Below are positions 33,079-43,188 of a DNA stretch of 64,000 nucleotides, piece by piece. Where the stretch lies: NCBI GenBank assembly GCA_017536555.1, contig JAFXHE010000001.1, positions 1-64,000 of the forward strand, given 5' to 3'. Within the stretch, counting starts at the first letter, position 1. The number at the start of each line of letters is the position of its first letter. The notes beneath the pieces were generated by a model that saw only the letters and a list, made by a program, of their open reading frames with translations, searched no databases and had not been told where the DNA came from. The position numbers were made by a program, and so were the translations under genes. The DNA is from Alistipes sp. GTDB taxonomy: Bacteria > Bacteroidota > Bacteroidia > Bacteroidales > Rikenellaceae.

Positions 33079-35106
33079 ATGATTGAGATTATAACAACTT
33101 CGGGAGTGTCGCTTGATATCGACCCATCGTATGAATTTGAGATAGAAATGGAGAATCCTATGCTTGATGATACGCATATCCCCATTGCGTACTCGACAAG
33201 CATAGCGTTCCTCCCCACTGCGAAGAACAAATCTGTCTTCGGCTACCTTGCGGCAATGTATCGAGAGCCTGATGTAAAGCAGCTTTCTGTGTCGATACAC
33301 GCTGGAGGCATCCCTCTGTTCTGGGGACGACTGGAGTATGAGAGTATGGAGGATGGCAAACTAAACTACACCTTTGCAGGTCGAGATTTAGAGGATGAGT
33401 GGAGTGGGTATATTCATAAACTCACGCATTTATCGAGAATGGAAATAAATAGAGGCAACTCATACCTTATACAATTTGATGGTTATCTCAAATCTATCCG
33501 TGATGGCGATACAGCGTTCATCAAAGATTTTGAAATCCCTATGATTGTAGGTGAAGAGAACATCACTGATGTTGAGTATACAAAAAATGATATTGGAGCG
33601 GAACAAGTGGGGTATCTTGTAAAATACCACAACTACTATTGGGCTCCAATGATGAGTGTTGTAACCCCAGCAGTAAAAGTTGCAAGCATCCTGGCAGAAG
33701 CGTTCAAAAATGTCAGTATTAGTGATAATATCTCAACTTTATACGAAGCCCTTGCAATTCTCGGCTTACATAGGAGCAAGCAGTTATGCGCTCTTTATGG
33801 TTTACAGCAGACTGATAACTACAATCTTTTGTTGGATGTAGCAGATATGCTACCTGACTGTACTGTATTGGATTTAGTGACCAATATTGCCAGGCTTTTT
33901 TGCGCATCAATATTTAGAGATGGGCAATCATTTGTGTTGAAAACGAATAGGGAGGTGTTGGCAGATAGCACTGTCACCGACTGGACTGATAAAGTGTCAG
34001 ATGAATATTCCCTTTCGCGAGAGGAGGAGGCTTCCTATTCGTTTGGGTTCTCAAATGATGATAGCGAGAATACATATACAACGGAGAGCGAGTCGTCAGG
34101 GACTACTGGAGGGTCTATCGTGGATGTCGGGACTATGTTGGATGTCATTCAAACAATCAAGAATAGTAGCGATTATGTCGCTGTGCGTAATCTTGCAACA
34201 GGCGATATGTATTCTGGCAAGAAGATGACAGTTACCACTGCAACAAATTCACAATATACTCTGCCGTATATGGATATGTTGCTACACAAACTGCACAAAG
34301 TTTCATCTGACGATGACAAGGAGAACTCGTTTGATAATAGTGTAGATTTCAAATGTGTAAGATGTATTCCCGTTACCTCTGTACACGATTTGGGTCCCAC
34401 TATCACATTGCACCAGATGTGTCCTATCATTAAGTTCCCAGCTGCTGAAGATGAAAGGTCTTCTGATGTTTGGATTGGAGCCTTGATAAATAATCAGTTG
34501 GTAAACAAGGGCGTCTATTTTGAACGCCCAACCAGCACAATCCACTCCAATACTGGCGAGTGGGCAAATAGTAATTTGTCGCTCGACCCTGCTGTATTAT
34601 ACAGAAGATATCACCGACCTTTTGCAGAATGGTTGTCAGAGAATAGACGAGTAATCACAACAGATGTATTTTTATCATTGCAAGAGATAGCTGATTTGCG
34701 ACTTTATCGTAAGATTATGCTATATGGGCAAGTTTTCTTTATAAAGAAAATTACTCACACATTTATTGCTAATATTGAGAACATCACGACCCGAGTTGAA
34801 CTCATTGAGGCTCCAATGACCATTTCTGAAGATGACAAAAATATTATTTATGTAGAGTATTGGGGCGACTATGAGGTTATGTATTTTAAGGCTGTATCTA
34901 AATACAAAGTAACCTCTGAAATAGTTGTTACGGTGGAAGTGTATGACCAAAGTTCAGACACATTACAATCTGCCGTTACATTAACTATCCCTCTTAATAG
35001 TACACAGAGTGAAACCAAGACGGGAGTTCCATTTGCAATAACGAATATCTCACCTCGAGAAGACTCGTCACAGATATATGCTCAGGGAGGATTAAAGAGG
35101 GTGTAA
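33079..35106 (+). CDS. Tail/baseplate protein, large, unknown
   Basis: 675 aa, starting 1 bp after the tape measure stop. Beta-rich N-terminal ~120 residues (IEIITTSGVSLDIDPSYEFE) suggest a distal-tail or baseplate hub fold; a serine/threonine-rich linker (ENTYTTESESSGTTGGSI) lies near residue 340. In siphoviruses the two genes after the tape measure usually encode the distal tail protein and the tail hub. A promoter follows its stop, so a new transcript starts there. Confidence 0.65.
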   Translation: MIEIITTSGVSLDIDPSYEFEIEMENPMLDDTHIPIAYSTSIAFLPTAKNKSVFGYLAAMYREPDVKQLSVSIHAGGIPLFWGRLEYESMEDGKLNYTFAGRDLEDEWSGYIHKLTHLSRMEINRGNSYLIQFDGYLKSIRDGDTAFIKDFEIPMIVGEENITDVEYTKNDIGAEQVGYLVKYHNYYWAPMMSVVTPAVKVASILAEAFKNVSISDNISTLYEALAILGLHRSKQLCALYGLQQTDNYNLLLDVADMLPDCTVLDLVTNIARLFCASIFRDGQSFVLKTNREVLADSTVTDWTDKVSDEYSLSREEEASYSFGFSNDDSENTYTTESESSGTTGGSIVDVGTMLDVIQTIKNSSDYVAVRNLATGDMYSGKKMTVTTATNSQYTLPYMDMLLHKLHKVSSDDDKENSFDNSVDFKCVRCIPVTSVHDLGPTITLHQMCPIIKFPAAEDERSSDVWIGALINNQLVNKGVYFERPTSTIHSNTGEWANSNLSLDPAVLYRRYHRPFAEWLSENRRVITTDVFLSLQEIADLRLYRKIMLYGQVFFIKKITHTFIANIENITTRVELIEAPMTISEDDKNIIYVEYWGDYEVMYFKAVSKYKVTSEIVVTVEVYDQSSDTLQSAVTLTIPLNSTQSETKTGVPFAITNISPREDSSQIYAQGGLKRV

Positions 35107-35110
35107 TACT

Positions 35111-35145
35111 GTCCTTTTAACACTTAGAATAGAAGCATAATTTTG
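35111..35145 (+). promoter_or_regulatory. Phage late-type promoter 3
   Basis: GTCCTTTT at 35111-35118, 19 bp, TAATTTTG at 35138-35145, 15 bp before the ATG at 35161. The spacer has no hairpin here, so the GTCCTTTT box and the distance are conserved independently of secondary structure. Confidence 0.75.
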
Positions 35146-35160
35146 TAGTAAAAATTATAT

Positions 35161-36291
35161 ATGGGTGCGATCAAACAAACCAAATCGATATTCTCTTATA
35201 ATATGGCAGACATCCTTGCTGATGCAGGCGAAGATGTTAGTTGCCCTATTGTTATTAAATCAGATGAATCTCCGACAACTATTTTTCGACTCATTGCTGT
35301 AGATGGAAGAATCCGTTTATGTATATCTGACATCGTCGAGAGTTACAGAAAAGAATACGAACCACACATAGGTAATATATCCCTTGTGTCGTGCCCACTT
35401 GACAGAATATCCATTCAAATCCGAAATGAGTCGGATGAATATACTGCATACAGCTATTCAATTCGCACAATTTTTGGCGGATATGATAGGCTTCGAGTGC
35501 AAGATGAGTACGACTTTATCGGGCACAACTTTTTGACCTGGCGACCACAAATCTGCTACACATCTCCAGGGGTGAAAGAGCAGCTTTCGTTTGTTATCCA
35601 CAACGAGGGTCCAGACGAAAGTGTAACTTACCCCACCTCAAGCAGCCGAAAAATCTTTGTCAAAATTTACTTCCGTACAAAAGGGAGTGTTTATCAAGGA
35701 CTCGAGGTGGCTTCTACGGATATGACTTTATATAGGGTTGATTGTTCTTATGACAGAATAGCAACACTGGCTAAACAGCTTCAGTATGATGACGATATTG
35801 TTGCGTATGACATTTATGGTGGAATAGATGTAAACACCCTCGATAGTTTCATTATAAAACCTCAAAGGTTTGTTGTACGACCTCGTAGCAGTTCTCATAC
35901 GCATTTCTTCTTTCAGAATACACTTGGGGGCTTTGATACGATTACTGCGACGGGTGAGGTGGTAAGCTCCGCAAAAGGAGATATTCAAACCTCAATGGTG
36001 CGTAGAAAGGAAACAGAGGTACATAATGCCTATGTAAAGTCGTGGGAGGTAAACACTGGATATATCGTAACGGCGCAGGAAGAAAACTTGTGGCACGAGT
36101 TCCTGCGTTCAACAAACAGATACATCCTTCTTGATAATGGCACATATCGAAAGATTATTGTCGAGGAGTATAAGGCAGAAAGAGCCACGATGGAGGCAGA
36201 TAGTTTCACTTTCAAATTCCACTATGCAGAAGCTGCGGAGGGAAGCGGATTTAATAAGGCTGAATCGTTACCTGAATTTTATATAGGATAA
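35161..36291 (+). CDS. Baseplate/tail-tip protein, unknown
   Basis: 376 aa, beta-rich, no signal peptide. The C-terminal ~100 residues (VTAQEENLWHEFLRSTNRYI) resemble a compact domain found at the end of tail-tip proteins in Bacteroides phages, though this is an impression. First gene of the transcript leading to the receptor-binding protein. Confidence 0.6.
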   Translation: MGAIKQTKSIFSYNMADILADAGEDVSCPIVIKSDESPTTIFRLIAVDGRIRLCISDIVESYRKEYEPHIGNISLVSCPLDRISIQIRNESDEYTAYSYSIRTIFGGYDRLRVQDEYDFIGHNFLTWRPQICYTSPGVKEQLSFVIHNEGPDESVTYPTSSSRKIFVKIYFRTKGSVYQGLEVASTDMTLYRVDCSYDRIATLAKQLQYDDDIVAYDIYGGIDVNTLDSFIIKPQRFVVRPRSSSHTHFFFQNTLGGFDTITATGEVVSSAKGDIQTSMVRRKETEVHNAYVKSWEVNTGYIVTAQEENLWHEFLRSTNRYILLDNGTYRKIIVEEYKAERATMEADSFTFKFHYAEAAEGSGFNKAESLPEFYIG

Positions 36292-36292
36292 T

Positions 36293-36823
36293 ATGGCTAC
36301 AAGAAAACAAAATAGCAGAGGCGACTTCACCGTGTCGCACAAATTCTATAAAGATGGCGCACAGGTCGATGTGCCGGCACACCTCGAGGTGCAATATTAC
36401 ACTGACGAGATGTGTGGCAAGTTCATCGTGGAGCGAAATGGCGACAAACGAAAATACTGCTCGATTTCGGATGATGGGAAGATATTATCATCGCACCTGG
36501 CACTATCTGAAAAATATATCGGCAACGGGCAACTACGATATATTCTCATAGAGTATGTTATTGATAGTGCTTTCCCAAAGGGAGAGCGAGCTTGCCCTGT
36601 TCCTGGGGCTCTCGATGTGCTATTATGGACGGGTGCAACCGATGATGACACGAGTGTTCTGGAAACATCAACACTTCAATCGGTGGTTAATAACATACAA
36701 GGCATCCAAGCTCAAATAAAATTACTCACGCCCCAGCGAGTGGAGAGTGAAGAGGTAATGGAAAAGATGATTGCCGACAACACATTTGACCCAGGACAAC
36801 TTTATTATATTGAGGAGGAGTAA
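36293..36823 (+). CDS. Tail-tip accessory protein, unknown
   Basis: 176 aa: an N-terminal beta domain (residues ~8-115) and a C-terminal helical tail (VVNNIQGIQAQIKLLTPQRV). Domain plan, beta head plus helix, is like upper baseplate or fibre-attachment proteins (BppU-type). Starts 1 bp after the previous stop. Confidence 0.55.
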   Translation: MATRKQNSRGDFTVSHKFYKDGAQVDVPAHLEVQYYTDEMCGKFIVERNGDKRKYCSISDDGKILSSHLALSEKYIGNGQLRYILIEYVIDSAFPKGERACPVPGALDVLLWTGATDDDTSVLETSTLQSVVNNIQGIQAQIKLLTPQRVESEEVMEKMIADNTFDPGQLYYIEEE

Positions 36824-36826
36824 GAT

Positions 36827-36997
36827 ATGCTTTTTGTGGGCAAAGAAAAAGTTGGGCGACTGTATTATGGAAAAATCGCCATAAGAACGCTATATCTCGG
36901 GGCAAAGAAAATTTGGGAGGCTGTAAGCTCTTGTTTTGGTTCAGGATGGTGGCGCAGTGATAAAGCTTGGAAGGGTTCTGATTCTTGGAAATACTAA
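36827..36997 (+). CDS. 56-aa tryptophan-rich phage protein
   Basis: Starts MLFVGKEKVGRLYYGKIAIR and ends with a W-rich segment (GSGWWRSDKAWKGSDSWKY). Between two structural genes with 3- and 12-bp gaps, so clearly in the operon. Possibly a small connector for the large receptor-binding protein. Unknown family. Confidence 0.6.
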   Translation: MLFVGKEKVGRLYYGKIAIRTLYLGAKKIWEAVSSCFGSGWWRSDKAWKGSDSWKY

Positions 36998-37009
36998 ATA
37001 ATCAATACT

Positions 37010-40000
37010 ATGGCTGAAAAAATCGAAAAGGATATTCTTGACATCTCAACACCCTGGGAGGGCTATTCGGGAGAATTTGTCGAGAAGTTTATCAAAAAGC
37101 TTTTTGGAGAAAGATTAGGATATTTGGATAAAACATCTGACGAAACGGGCAAGGCAACGGTGCGTGGTTTCGCCAGTGTTGATTCTTATAACGAGTGGGC
37201 TGCAGATCCAGACAACAAACAAAGTTTGATATTGACGCAGATCGAGTTCTATGAGCAGACAGGTAGTGCAGACTACACTCTCGCAGCACGAATAACGCAA
37301 CAACCAGCTTCAACGGTTGTGAAGGGTGCCAGCAACATTGTCAAGTTCACATACAACTCATACTATGGTTCAGATAGCGCAGATTTGGATAGTGAGCCAG
37401 GTTATGCTCGAGTTATTATCAACTCAACAGTTGTCGATGCCTTATCGATGAGCCTCCCAGCTGGCGGACAAGAGTTCTCCATCGACCTCGGTCCATACCT
37501 GACGCAAGAAACGAACTCTGTGCAATTGACTATCGGCAATGCACACGGCAAATCGCGCCAATGGACTTTCACCCTCGACACTCGAGAAATCATATTGGCA
37601 ATTGATGACAGCTACGATGAGAGTTCTGTGCGTGATGCTGGATGGCTCCTCCGTGTCGCTTGTCGTGGTACTTCGGCTGAAGTACACTTGATAATTGATG
37701 ATGATCCTCTGACCGAGCAGCTGGCAACAATCAACAACTCAACATATGATTTTATTATTGATGCCGCTGATGCTTTGGCATACGGTTCTCACACCATTAA
37801 GCTCTATGCAACAAATGCAGAGTATGGAATCACCACAGATGTTATCACAACCTCGTTTATCAAGCGAGGTTTATCATCGCCTTCGGTTTGTATCGGAAAA
37901 GATACAGCCCGAAAAGCAAAGCTTTATGGCACGGCATCAATTCCCTACTACTTCTATTTCCCAACGGGCAATCCTGGTGATATCGTAACCGTAAACTTTG
38001 TCGTACTCGACAAGTCTGGTACTGCGCTATCGAGTGTTACATCACAGCAAGTGCAGCTGCTCGATGATCTTACCTCAGGAATGCAGGAGTGGAGATTAAC
38101 ACTTGGCGATAATGCCTATCTTGGCACCATCGTACCAACCATTCAGGTAGGTACTGCAAGTACATCGTTTGAGTTGGAGGTTATATCTGCAGGAGTAACA
38201 TTGGAAGCTGCTTCAGAATGTAAGGTGCATCTTTCGGCAGCAGGTAGAACTAATGCTGATAGCGATGCGGAGGATTGGCACTCGGAATACGGAGGTGTCC
38301 GAACTTGTACGGTTGTGCGCTCTGACAACTTCGACCTTATTGGTGATAACGGTTTCCATAACGACGGTTTCCACATTAAAGCTGGCAAGAGTATAACACT
38401 ATCGGGATTATCGCCTTTTGCGGCAGATTTTGGCGTTAATGCTGAAGCTTCGGCTGCTCGTACAGGAAAGACTATCGAATTTGAGTTTGAAACGGGAAAC
38501 TGCACCAATATCGATGCCCAGATTATTCGTTGTTTGAATGACGGTGTCGGTTTTGTAGTCTATGCAAACCGAGTAGAACTTCATTGTGCTGCTGGAGAGA
38601 TACACACTTTGTACTGCGATGAACAGCGTGTTCGCGTTGGTTTCTGTATTGATGGACAAACAACAACTTGCGTGAACGACACAGGAAACTCGGAGCAAGG
38701 TTCAACAACAACATATGCGAATATCGCATATATGTATGTTAATGGTGTCATCGTGCGTATGATGAACTATGACACCTCCGAGTGGAGGCAAACAACACCT
38801 CAAGAGGTCGTAATCGGCTCGCCCGATTGCGATGTTATACTCTATACCGTTAGAGTATATGACAAGAGCCTGAACTATCGTCAAATGATTGACAACTACG
38901 CCTATGATACCCCTGATTTGGAGGCAAAGATTGCAATAGCAAAAAGAAACGATGTTCTTGATAGTGCTGGTGCTGTAAGTTTGGCAAAGGTTCTTACAGC
39001 TCTCCCGAACACACCATACATCATTTGGGAGATGAAGCAGTTGCCCACTTCAAAGAACGACCCACGCACCTGCGATAGGACTGTATTTGTCAATCCTCAA
39101 TGGAATGAGGAGTTGGGCTATGCTCGAGCAAGTTTTACAGCTGGAGCGCACGAGATAAATGGCGATGGCACATCGTCAAACAACTACCCCCTGCCTTATA
39201 AGAATTGGGCAGAAACATTCGAGTTTAATAGTGATAATGCTTGGGTTGTCAATCTTCCTGAAGGTGATGTAGTGATAACAAAGTTTTCTATCACTCCTGG
39301 TGTGGAAGCCGCTGAAACCGACTTTGTCCACAAGGTAAACTTTGCGTCTTGTGAAGGCATTTTCAATATGCTTGCAATGAATGTGTACCAGGATATATTG
39401 GTGGCAGTCGCTACTGCTGCCAGCGGTTACCCAAGCATCTTGACAGCTCGCCAAGCAGAACAAGATGCAGCAGGTCTGGATATCACATTTAGACAGTCTT
39501 TAAGTGGCTTCCCCGAGATAGGTTTTCGCAGAACTTTTGATAACGCTGGAAATCCCACCGTTTCGTTCTTGTCGCTCTACAACTTCATAAACAACAAGTA
39601 TAGCCCATCAATGTTTGGGTACTCGAAAAAATCGGATAAGAATCAGATTTGGGAGGTAGATGACAATATCAACTTCTTTATGAGTCATCTTGACGAGGCT
39701 AAATGGAACGATGGCTTTGATAGCCTTACAACCACTTTGTACTATGCTCGAGTACCGAAAAAGTCGCTCGTGACAGGGGAGAAACTTGGTATTGCAGGAT
39801 CTTCAGACCAGGTGTCGCAAGCCAATGTAGAAACAGCTGCTCTTCGTCGCTTTCACAATTGGATTCAGTCTTGCAATCCTACCGTCGCCGAGCGATATCG
39901 ACTGCGCTATGGCAATTATCGAAAGTTGTCGATAGCAGAAGATGGCTACGAGCAGTACACCTATGGAGAGGAGGTATTTACAACCGATACCCCAGCATAT

Positions 40001-42727
40001 CGATATGCCAAGTTTGCCACCGAGTACTCGAAGTATCTTAACAAGTGGAGTGCTATATTCTACTTTATTTTCCTTACATACCACCTCGGCACTGACTCGA
40101 TGGATAAGAATATGTCTATCGCGTGTGATGATGTAACGGTAGATAATGCAAATTGGCTCGTATTCATACGAGATACGGACACCATCAACCTATTTAACAA
40201 CTCTGGTCTGCTTCGATGGATGTTCTTCCACGAATGGGGAGATTCCTTTGATGCTACAACGGGGCAGACAGGAACAGTTCTCGGGGAAACATACGATGCC
40301 ACCACAGGAACATATACTGCCACCACTTCTGCTGGCACACCAATCTTCAACGGGCGATTGTCGGGTTTATGGGATTGTGTTGCCAAAGTCTGGGAAGCTG
40401 ATATCAAGGCGATGTATGTAGCAATGCGTAGCGGAGGACTTAACGCTTCAGCTCTTTTTGCTAAATACAAAGAGTATTGGTCGCATTGGTGCGAGGCTCT
40501 TTACAATGTGGATGGTATGGGGTATGCAAATACGGGCAACTTCTCGATGGCGTATGGAGATAAGCTCGAGCTTACTCGATACTTCTACAAGTACCGACAG
40601 CGTTATTGGGACTCGAAGTGTGCCACAGGCGAAAGTTCTTCAAATGTATTGATGCTTCGTTTGTGGAAGAGAGGCGCAGGTGTCGCACTACGCCACTATT
40701 GTCCTATCTACGCATCACTCAACTGGGGCTCGGGAGGTGTTAAATCTCAACGAAACATTGAGGCTGGAAGTCCTGCATATTTCGAGAACGGTATCACTGC
40801 AAGCGGCGCAAACGAGGTTACTTTCTCTATCTATGATGCAGATTTGCTGACCGAGATATCAACCTATACCGTTGGTGCTGATGGCACAACAATAGAGAAA
40901 GGCTTGGAAGGTCTTGGGCAGATTGACATCCAAACTAATCTTCCCAAATGTCGGCGCTTAAAGAGGCTCATCCTGGCACATACTGCCGATACACCGAATA
41001 CGCAGCTCTCCAATTCAGGCTTCGATTTATCTGCGTGTACGATGCTCAAGGAGGTCGTTGTTACCTATAACACCTCTCTAACTCGAGCTGTAACCATTGC
41101 CAGCGAGATGATCGAGCGAATAGACTTCCGAGGCACGCCAATAGTCGGCATTACACTACCTTCAACAGATAGTCTGACCGAAATGCGACTACCTGCAACT
41201 ATCCAACGCCTTCGTCTATCAGGATTGGCGAAACTCTCAACATTTACCATTGAGGGTGCTGACTCGATGACCCAGGTACATATTAGCGGCTGTCCAGGAG
41301 TGAATAGTCAGATTATCATTGAAGCGTGCCTAAATAGAGAGAATCGTATCCTCGCAGCAGTAGAGATAGATGGTGTTGCTTGGACAAACTTCTCGGTTGA
41401 TCATCTGCTCTATCTTGCCCAGATAGGGGCTAAACTCTCGGGACGAATAGATTTGGCAACTTCGTCAAGCTCTACCATCAACTATGAGCAAAAGGCTATC
41501 CTGATGCAAGCCTTTGGAAATATTGACAACGAAAGCAATGGATTGTATGTAACCTACACAACCAGAAATATCAGTGAACTGAATATTACTGGTTCAAGTT
41601 ACATTTATATTGCAGGACAATATGAGTACAAGGCTGTGCCATCTCCAGCCTCTGCAAACTACTTTACGCCTATTAAATGGAGTATTAACGATGAAACATA
41701 CGCCACCATCGACGAGAACACTGGCGTAATAACGCTCAAGAATAATGCAACAGTTGGAGAGCCTACGGCAGTCATCACAGCGAAGACCACACGACTGAAT
41801 GATGGGGTAGAAGTATCGACAACAAAAACGATTGGCTTCTATAAGCGAGAAGTGAGAGTAGCGGACTTTGCTTACGCAGATGGTACATTTGACGATGTGC
41901 TTGACCGTAAAAAGACGGTAATAGGTATTGTTTACCAAATTGATGAGGACGAAAATGGCTTGATTCGCATTGTGGGCAAGGCTCGACCTGCAAGAACAAC
42001 TTGGGGTATCAATACACAAACAAATCCGACAGGTGATATACCATCGCTCAAGAACTATACGAACTACGATGGTACAAATAGTTATGTGCCAAGTGGAGCA
42101 AATTGGGAGTCGTTGTATCTCACACCTGATGGAGATGCATTCAAAAAATTTACAGGAGGGTCTTTTTCGGATTGGGACGGGCGAGGCAATACACAAAAGA
42201 TAATAGCATATCGTAATGAGATGCTACTTGCAGCGGATTTGGATATTCCTAACACACTGGAAGAACTCGATGAGCGATATAATGAGTTTGCCGCAGATAG
42301 CTCAAGTGAAGATTACATCCTTCGATTGTACTATTATAGGGCTGCTTCTGTCTGCAACTTCTATGAGCCAGCAGTAATGGAGGGAGAGGAACTTATAGAT
42401 GAATATAAGCAGGGTAATTGGTATTTGCCAGCAGAGGGAGAGTTGTCGCGCCTATATTGGTACCATCGTAAGGGCTATACGATTCCAGAAACACCCCCCG
42501 AGTATGAACACTCTATTCCAATTTTTGCAAAACCACGCAATCTGCTTGATGCTAACGGCGACACTTTGTTTCCTCAATTTATTGCCGATTGGCATTGGAG
42601 TTCAACCGAGTACAATTATCAAACATCCTGGGGCATCTACTTCTACAGTGGTTTCGCCTACGGCAGCCACCGTGGCAACAATTCCTTGGTGGTGCCCGTT
42701 GTAGCAATCGAAAAGTCAAAGGTTTAA
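37010..42727 (+). CDS. Receptor-binding tail protein, DGR target with variable C-type-lectin-like end
   Basis: 1905 aa. Visible parts: Ig-like beta domains (residues ~100-390), a LamG/concanavalin-like lectin domain (~400-625), and a central enzyme-like or CotH-kinase-like region (~830-1180, with HLGTDSMDKNMSI near 1025). LRR-like strands (~1300-1440) and a BIG2-like domain (~1530-1605) follow. A C-terminal C-type-lectin-fold domain (~1800-1905) has the DGR-target features GNWYLPAEGELSRLY and WHWSSTEYN. The last 28 variable residues (1873-1900) are encoded by VR 42626-42708. The 13 mutable AAC/AAT template codons currently encode G, Y, Y, S, F, Y, G, S, H, G, N, N, S. It is likely the adhesin that binds the bacterial surface. 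No signal peptide; only five residues follow the VR. Confidence 0.88.
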   Translation: MAEKIEKDILDISTPWEGYSGEFVEKFIKKLFGERLGYLDKTSDETGKATVRGFASVDSYNEWAADPDNKQSLILTQIEFYEQTGSADYTLAARITQQPASTVVKGASNIVKFTYNSYYGSDSADLDSEPGYARVIINSTVVDALSMSLPAGGQEFSIDLGPYLTQETNSVQLTIGNAHGKSRQWTFTLDTREIILAIDDSYDESSVRDAGWLLRVACRGTSAEVHLIIDDDPLTEQLATINNSTYDFIIDAADALAYGSHTIKLYATNAEYGITTDVITTSFIKRGLSSPSVCIGKDTARKAKLYGTASIPYYFYFPTGNPGDIVTVNFVVLDKSGTALSSVTSQQVQLLDDLTSGMQEWRLTLGDNAYLGTIVPTIQVGTASTSFELEVISAGVTLEAASECKVHLSAAGRTNADSDAEDWHSEYGGVRTCTVVRSDNFDLIGDNGFHNDGFHIKAGKSITLSGLSPFAADFGVNAEASAARTGKTIEFEFETGNCTNIDAQIIRCLNDGVGFVVYANRVELHCAAGEIHTLYCDEQRVRVGFCIDGQTTTCVNDTGNSEQGSTTTYANIAYMYVNGVIVRMMNYDTSEWRQTTPQEVVIGSPDCDVILYTVRVYDKSLNYRQMIDNYAYDTPDLEAKIAIAKRNDVLDSAGAVSLAKVLTALPNTPYIIWEMKQLPTSKNDPRTCDRTVFVNPQWNEELGYARASFTAGAHEINGDGTSSNNYPLPYKNWAETFEFNSDNAWVVNLPEGDVVITKFSITPGVEAAETDFVHKVNFASCEGIFNMLAMNVYQDILVAVATAASGYPSILTARQAEQDAAGLDITFRQSLSGFPEIGFRRTFDNAGNPTVSFLSLYNFINNKYSPSMFGYSKKSDKNQIWEVDDNINFFMSHLDEAKWNDGFDSLTTTLYYARVPKKSLVTGEKLGIAGSSDQVSQANVETAALRRFHNWIQSCNPTVAERYRLRYGNYRKLSIAEDGYEQYTYGEEVFTTDTPAYRYAKFATEYSKYLNKWSAIFYFIFLTYHLGTDSMDKNMSIACDDVTVDNANWLVFIRDTDTINLFNNSGLLRWMFFHEWGDSFDATTGQTGTVLGETYDATTGTYTATTSAGTPIFNGRLSGLWDCVAKVWEADIKAMYVAMRSGGLNASALFAKYKEYWSHWCEALYNVDGMGYANTGNFSMAYGDKLELTRYFYKYRQRYWDSKCATGESSSNVLMLRLWKRGAGVALRHYCPIYASLNWGSGGVKSQRNIEAGSPAYFENGITASGANEVTFSIYDADLLTEISTYTVGADGTTIEKGLEGLGQIDIQTNLPKCRRLKRLILAHTADTPNTQLSNSGFDLSACTMLKEVVVTYNTSLTRAVTIASEMIERIDFRGTPIVGITLPSTDSLTEMRLPATIQRLRLSGLAKLSTFTIEGADSMTQVHISGCPGVNSQIIIEACLNRENRILAAVEIDGVAWTNFSVDHLLYLAQIGAKLSGRIDLATSSSSTINYEQKAILMQAFGNIDNESNGLYVTYTTRNISELNITGSSYIYIAGQYEYKAVPSPASANYFTPIKWSINDETYATIDENTGVITLKNNATVGEPTAVITAKTTRLNDGVEVSTTKTIGFYKREVRVADFAYADGTFDDVLDRKKTVIGIVYQIDEDENGLIRIVGKARPARTTWGINTQTNPTGDIPSLKNYTNYDGTNSYVPSGANWESLYLTPDGDAFKKFTGGSFSDWDGRGNTQKIIAYRNEMLLAADLDIPNTLEELDERYNEFAADSSSEDYILRLYYYRAASVCNFYEPAVMEGEELIDEYKQGNWYLPAEGELSRLYWYHRKGYTIPETPPEYEHSIPIFAKPRNLLDANGDTLFPQFIADWHWSSTEYNYQTSWGIYFYSGFAYGSHRGNNSLVVPVVAIEKSKV
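42626..42708 (+). repeat. DGR variable region (VR)
   Basis: 83 bp at the 3' end of the tail protein gene, aligned without gaps to TR 43715-43797. All 53 template non-A positions are identical; 16 of 30 template A positions differ. Changes include AAC to GGC, TAC, TTC, AGC, CAC and TCC, and AAT to AGT. The final 24 bp, CTTGGTGGTGCCCGTTGTAG plus CAAT, are identical and likely contain the homing-initiation site. Confidence 0.95.
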
Positions 42728-42764
42728 CTCTTTAACTCTTTAACTCTTTAACACTTTAACTCTT
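42726..42764. repeat. 8-bp microsatellite after the DGR target
   Basis: AACTCTTT repeated about five times (one copy AACACTTT), beginning at the stop codon of the tail protein gene and 17 bp after the VR. It separates the VR from the hairpin at 42768-42782. Confidence 0.8.
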
Positions 42765-42767
42765 AAT

Positions 42768-42782
42768 ACTCCCGAAGGGAGT
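42768..42782. other. Hairpin downstream of the VR (DGR target-recognition or terminator)
   Basis: ACTCCC-GAA-GGGAGT: a perfect 6-bp stem and 3-base loop, 59 bp past the VR. Several DGRs need a short hairpin or cruciform just downstream of the VR for homing. It is further from the VR than in the Bordetella phage case. The A/T run after it also allows a weak terminator. Confidence 0.5.
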
Positions 42783-42801
42783 CGAAAAAATTTTTGGAAA
42801 A

Positions 42802-43188
42802 ATGGATATTCAAAATTTTCAAACTTTTGAGGTGCGCCCTCCGTTAGTTCAGATGTCAGAGAGCAGACTTCGTCGCAAATATAAAATTTCGTGGGGCGAA
42901 GAAAAGTTTGTGAATGACGACGGGGTCGAGGTTTATAAAATATTCTCTGTCGAAATCGGACGAGAGTTTTCCTATGGCTCAATAATTTCAGCAATCATAT
43001 CGCAGAGGTACTCTAATGACGATGTTACGGCTATCAGCCTTAATTATCTGAACAAGGAGTGCGCTTCAGAAACAAAACGCATAGAGTATTCAGCAGAATA
43101 CCAAGCTCTGCAAGACTGGCGTTCAATGGCTAAAGAGGTGGCTGCTAAAGCAGTCGCCTATGCCAAAGAACGACAATGGATTGAGTGA
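42802..43188 (+). CDS. Unknown protein inside the DGR cassette
   Basis: 128 aa, between target and avd-like gene. Mixed alpha/beta N-terminus (YKISWGEEKFVNDDGVEVYK) and a helical C-terminus (WRSMAKEVAAKAVAYAKERQ). No recognised family. It may be a chaperone or trimerisation factor for the tail protein, or a DGR accessory; position is the only clue. Its 3' end overlaps the promoter of the avd-like gene. Confidence 0.6.
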   Translation: MDIQNFQTFEVRPPLVQMSESRLRRKYKISWGEEKFVNDDGVEVYKIFSVEIGREFSYGSIISAIISQRYSNDDVTAISLNYLNKECASETKRIEYSAEYQALQDWRSMAKEVAAKAVAYAKERQWIE

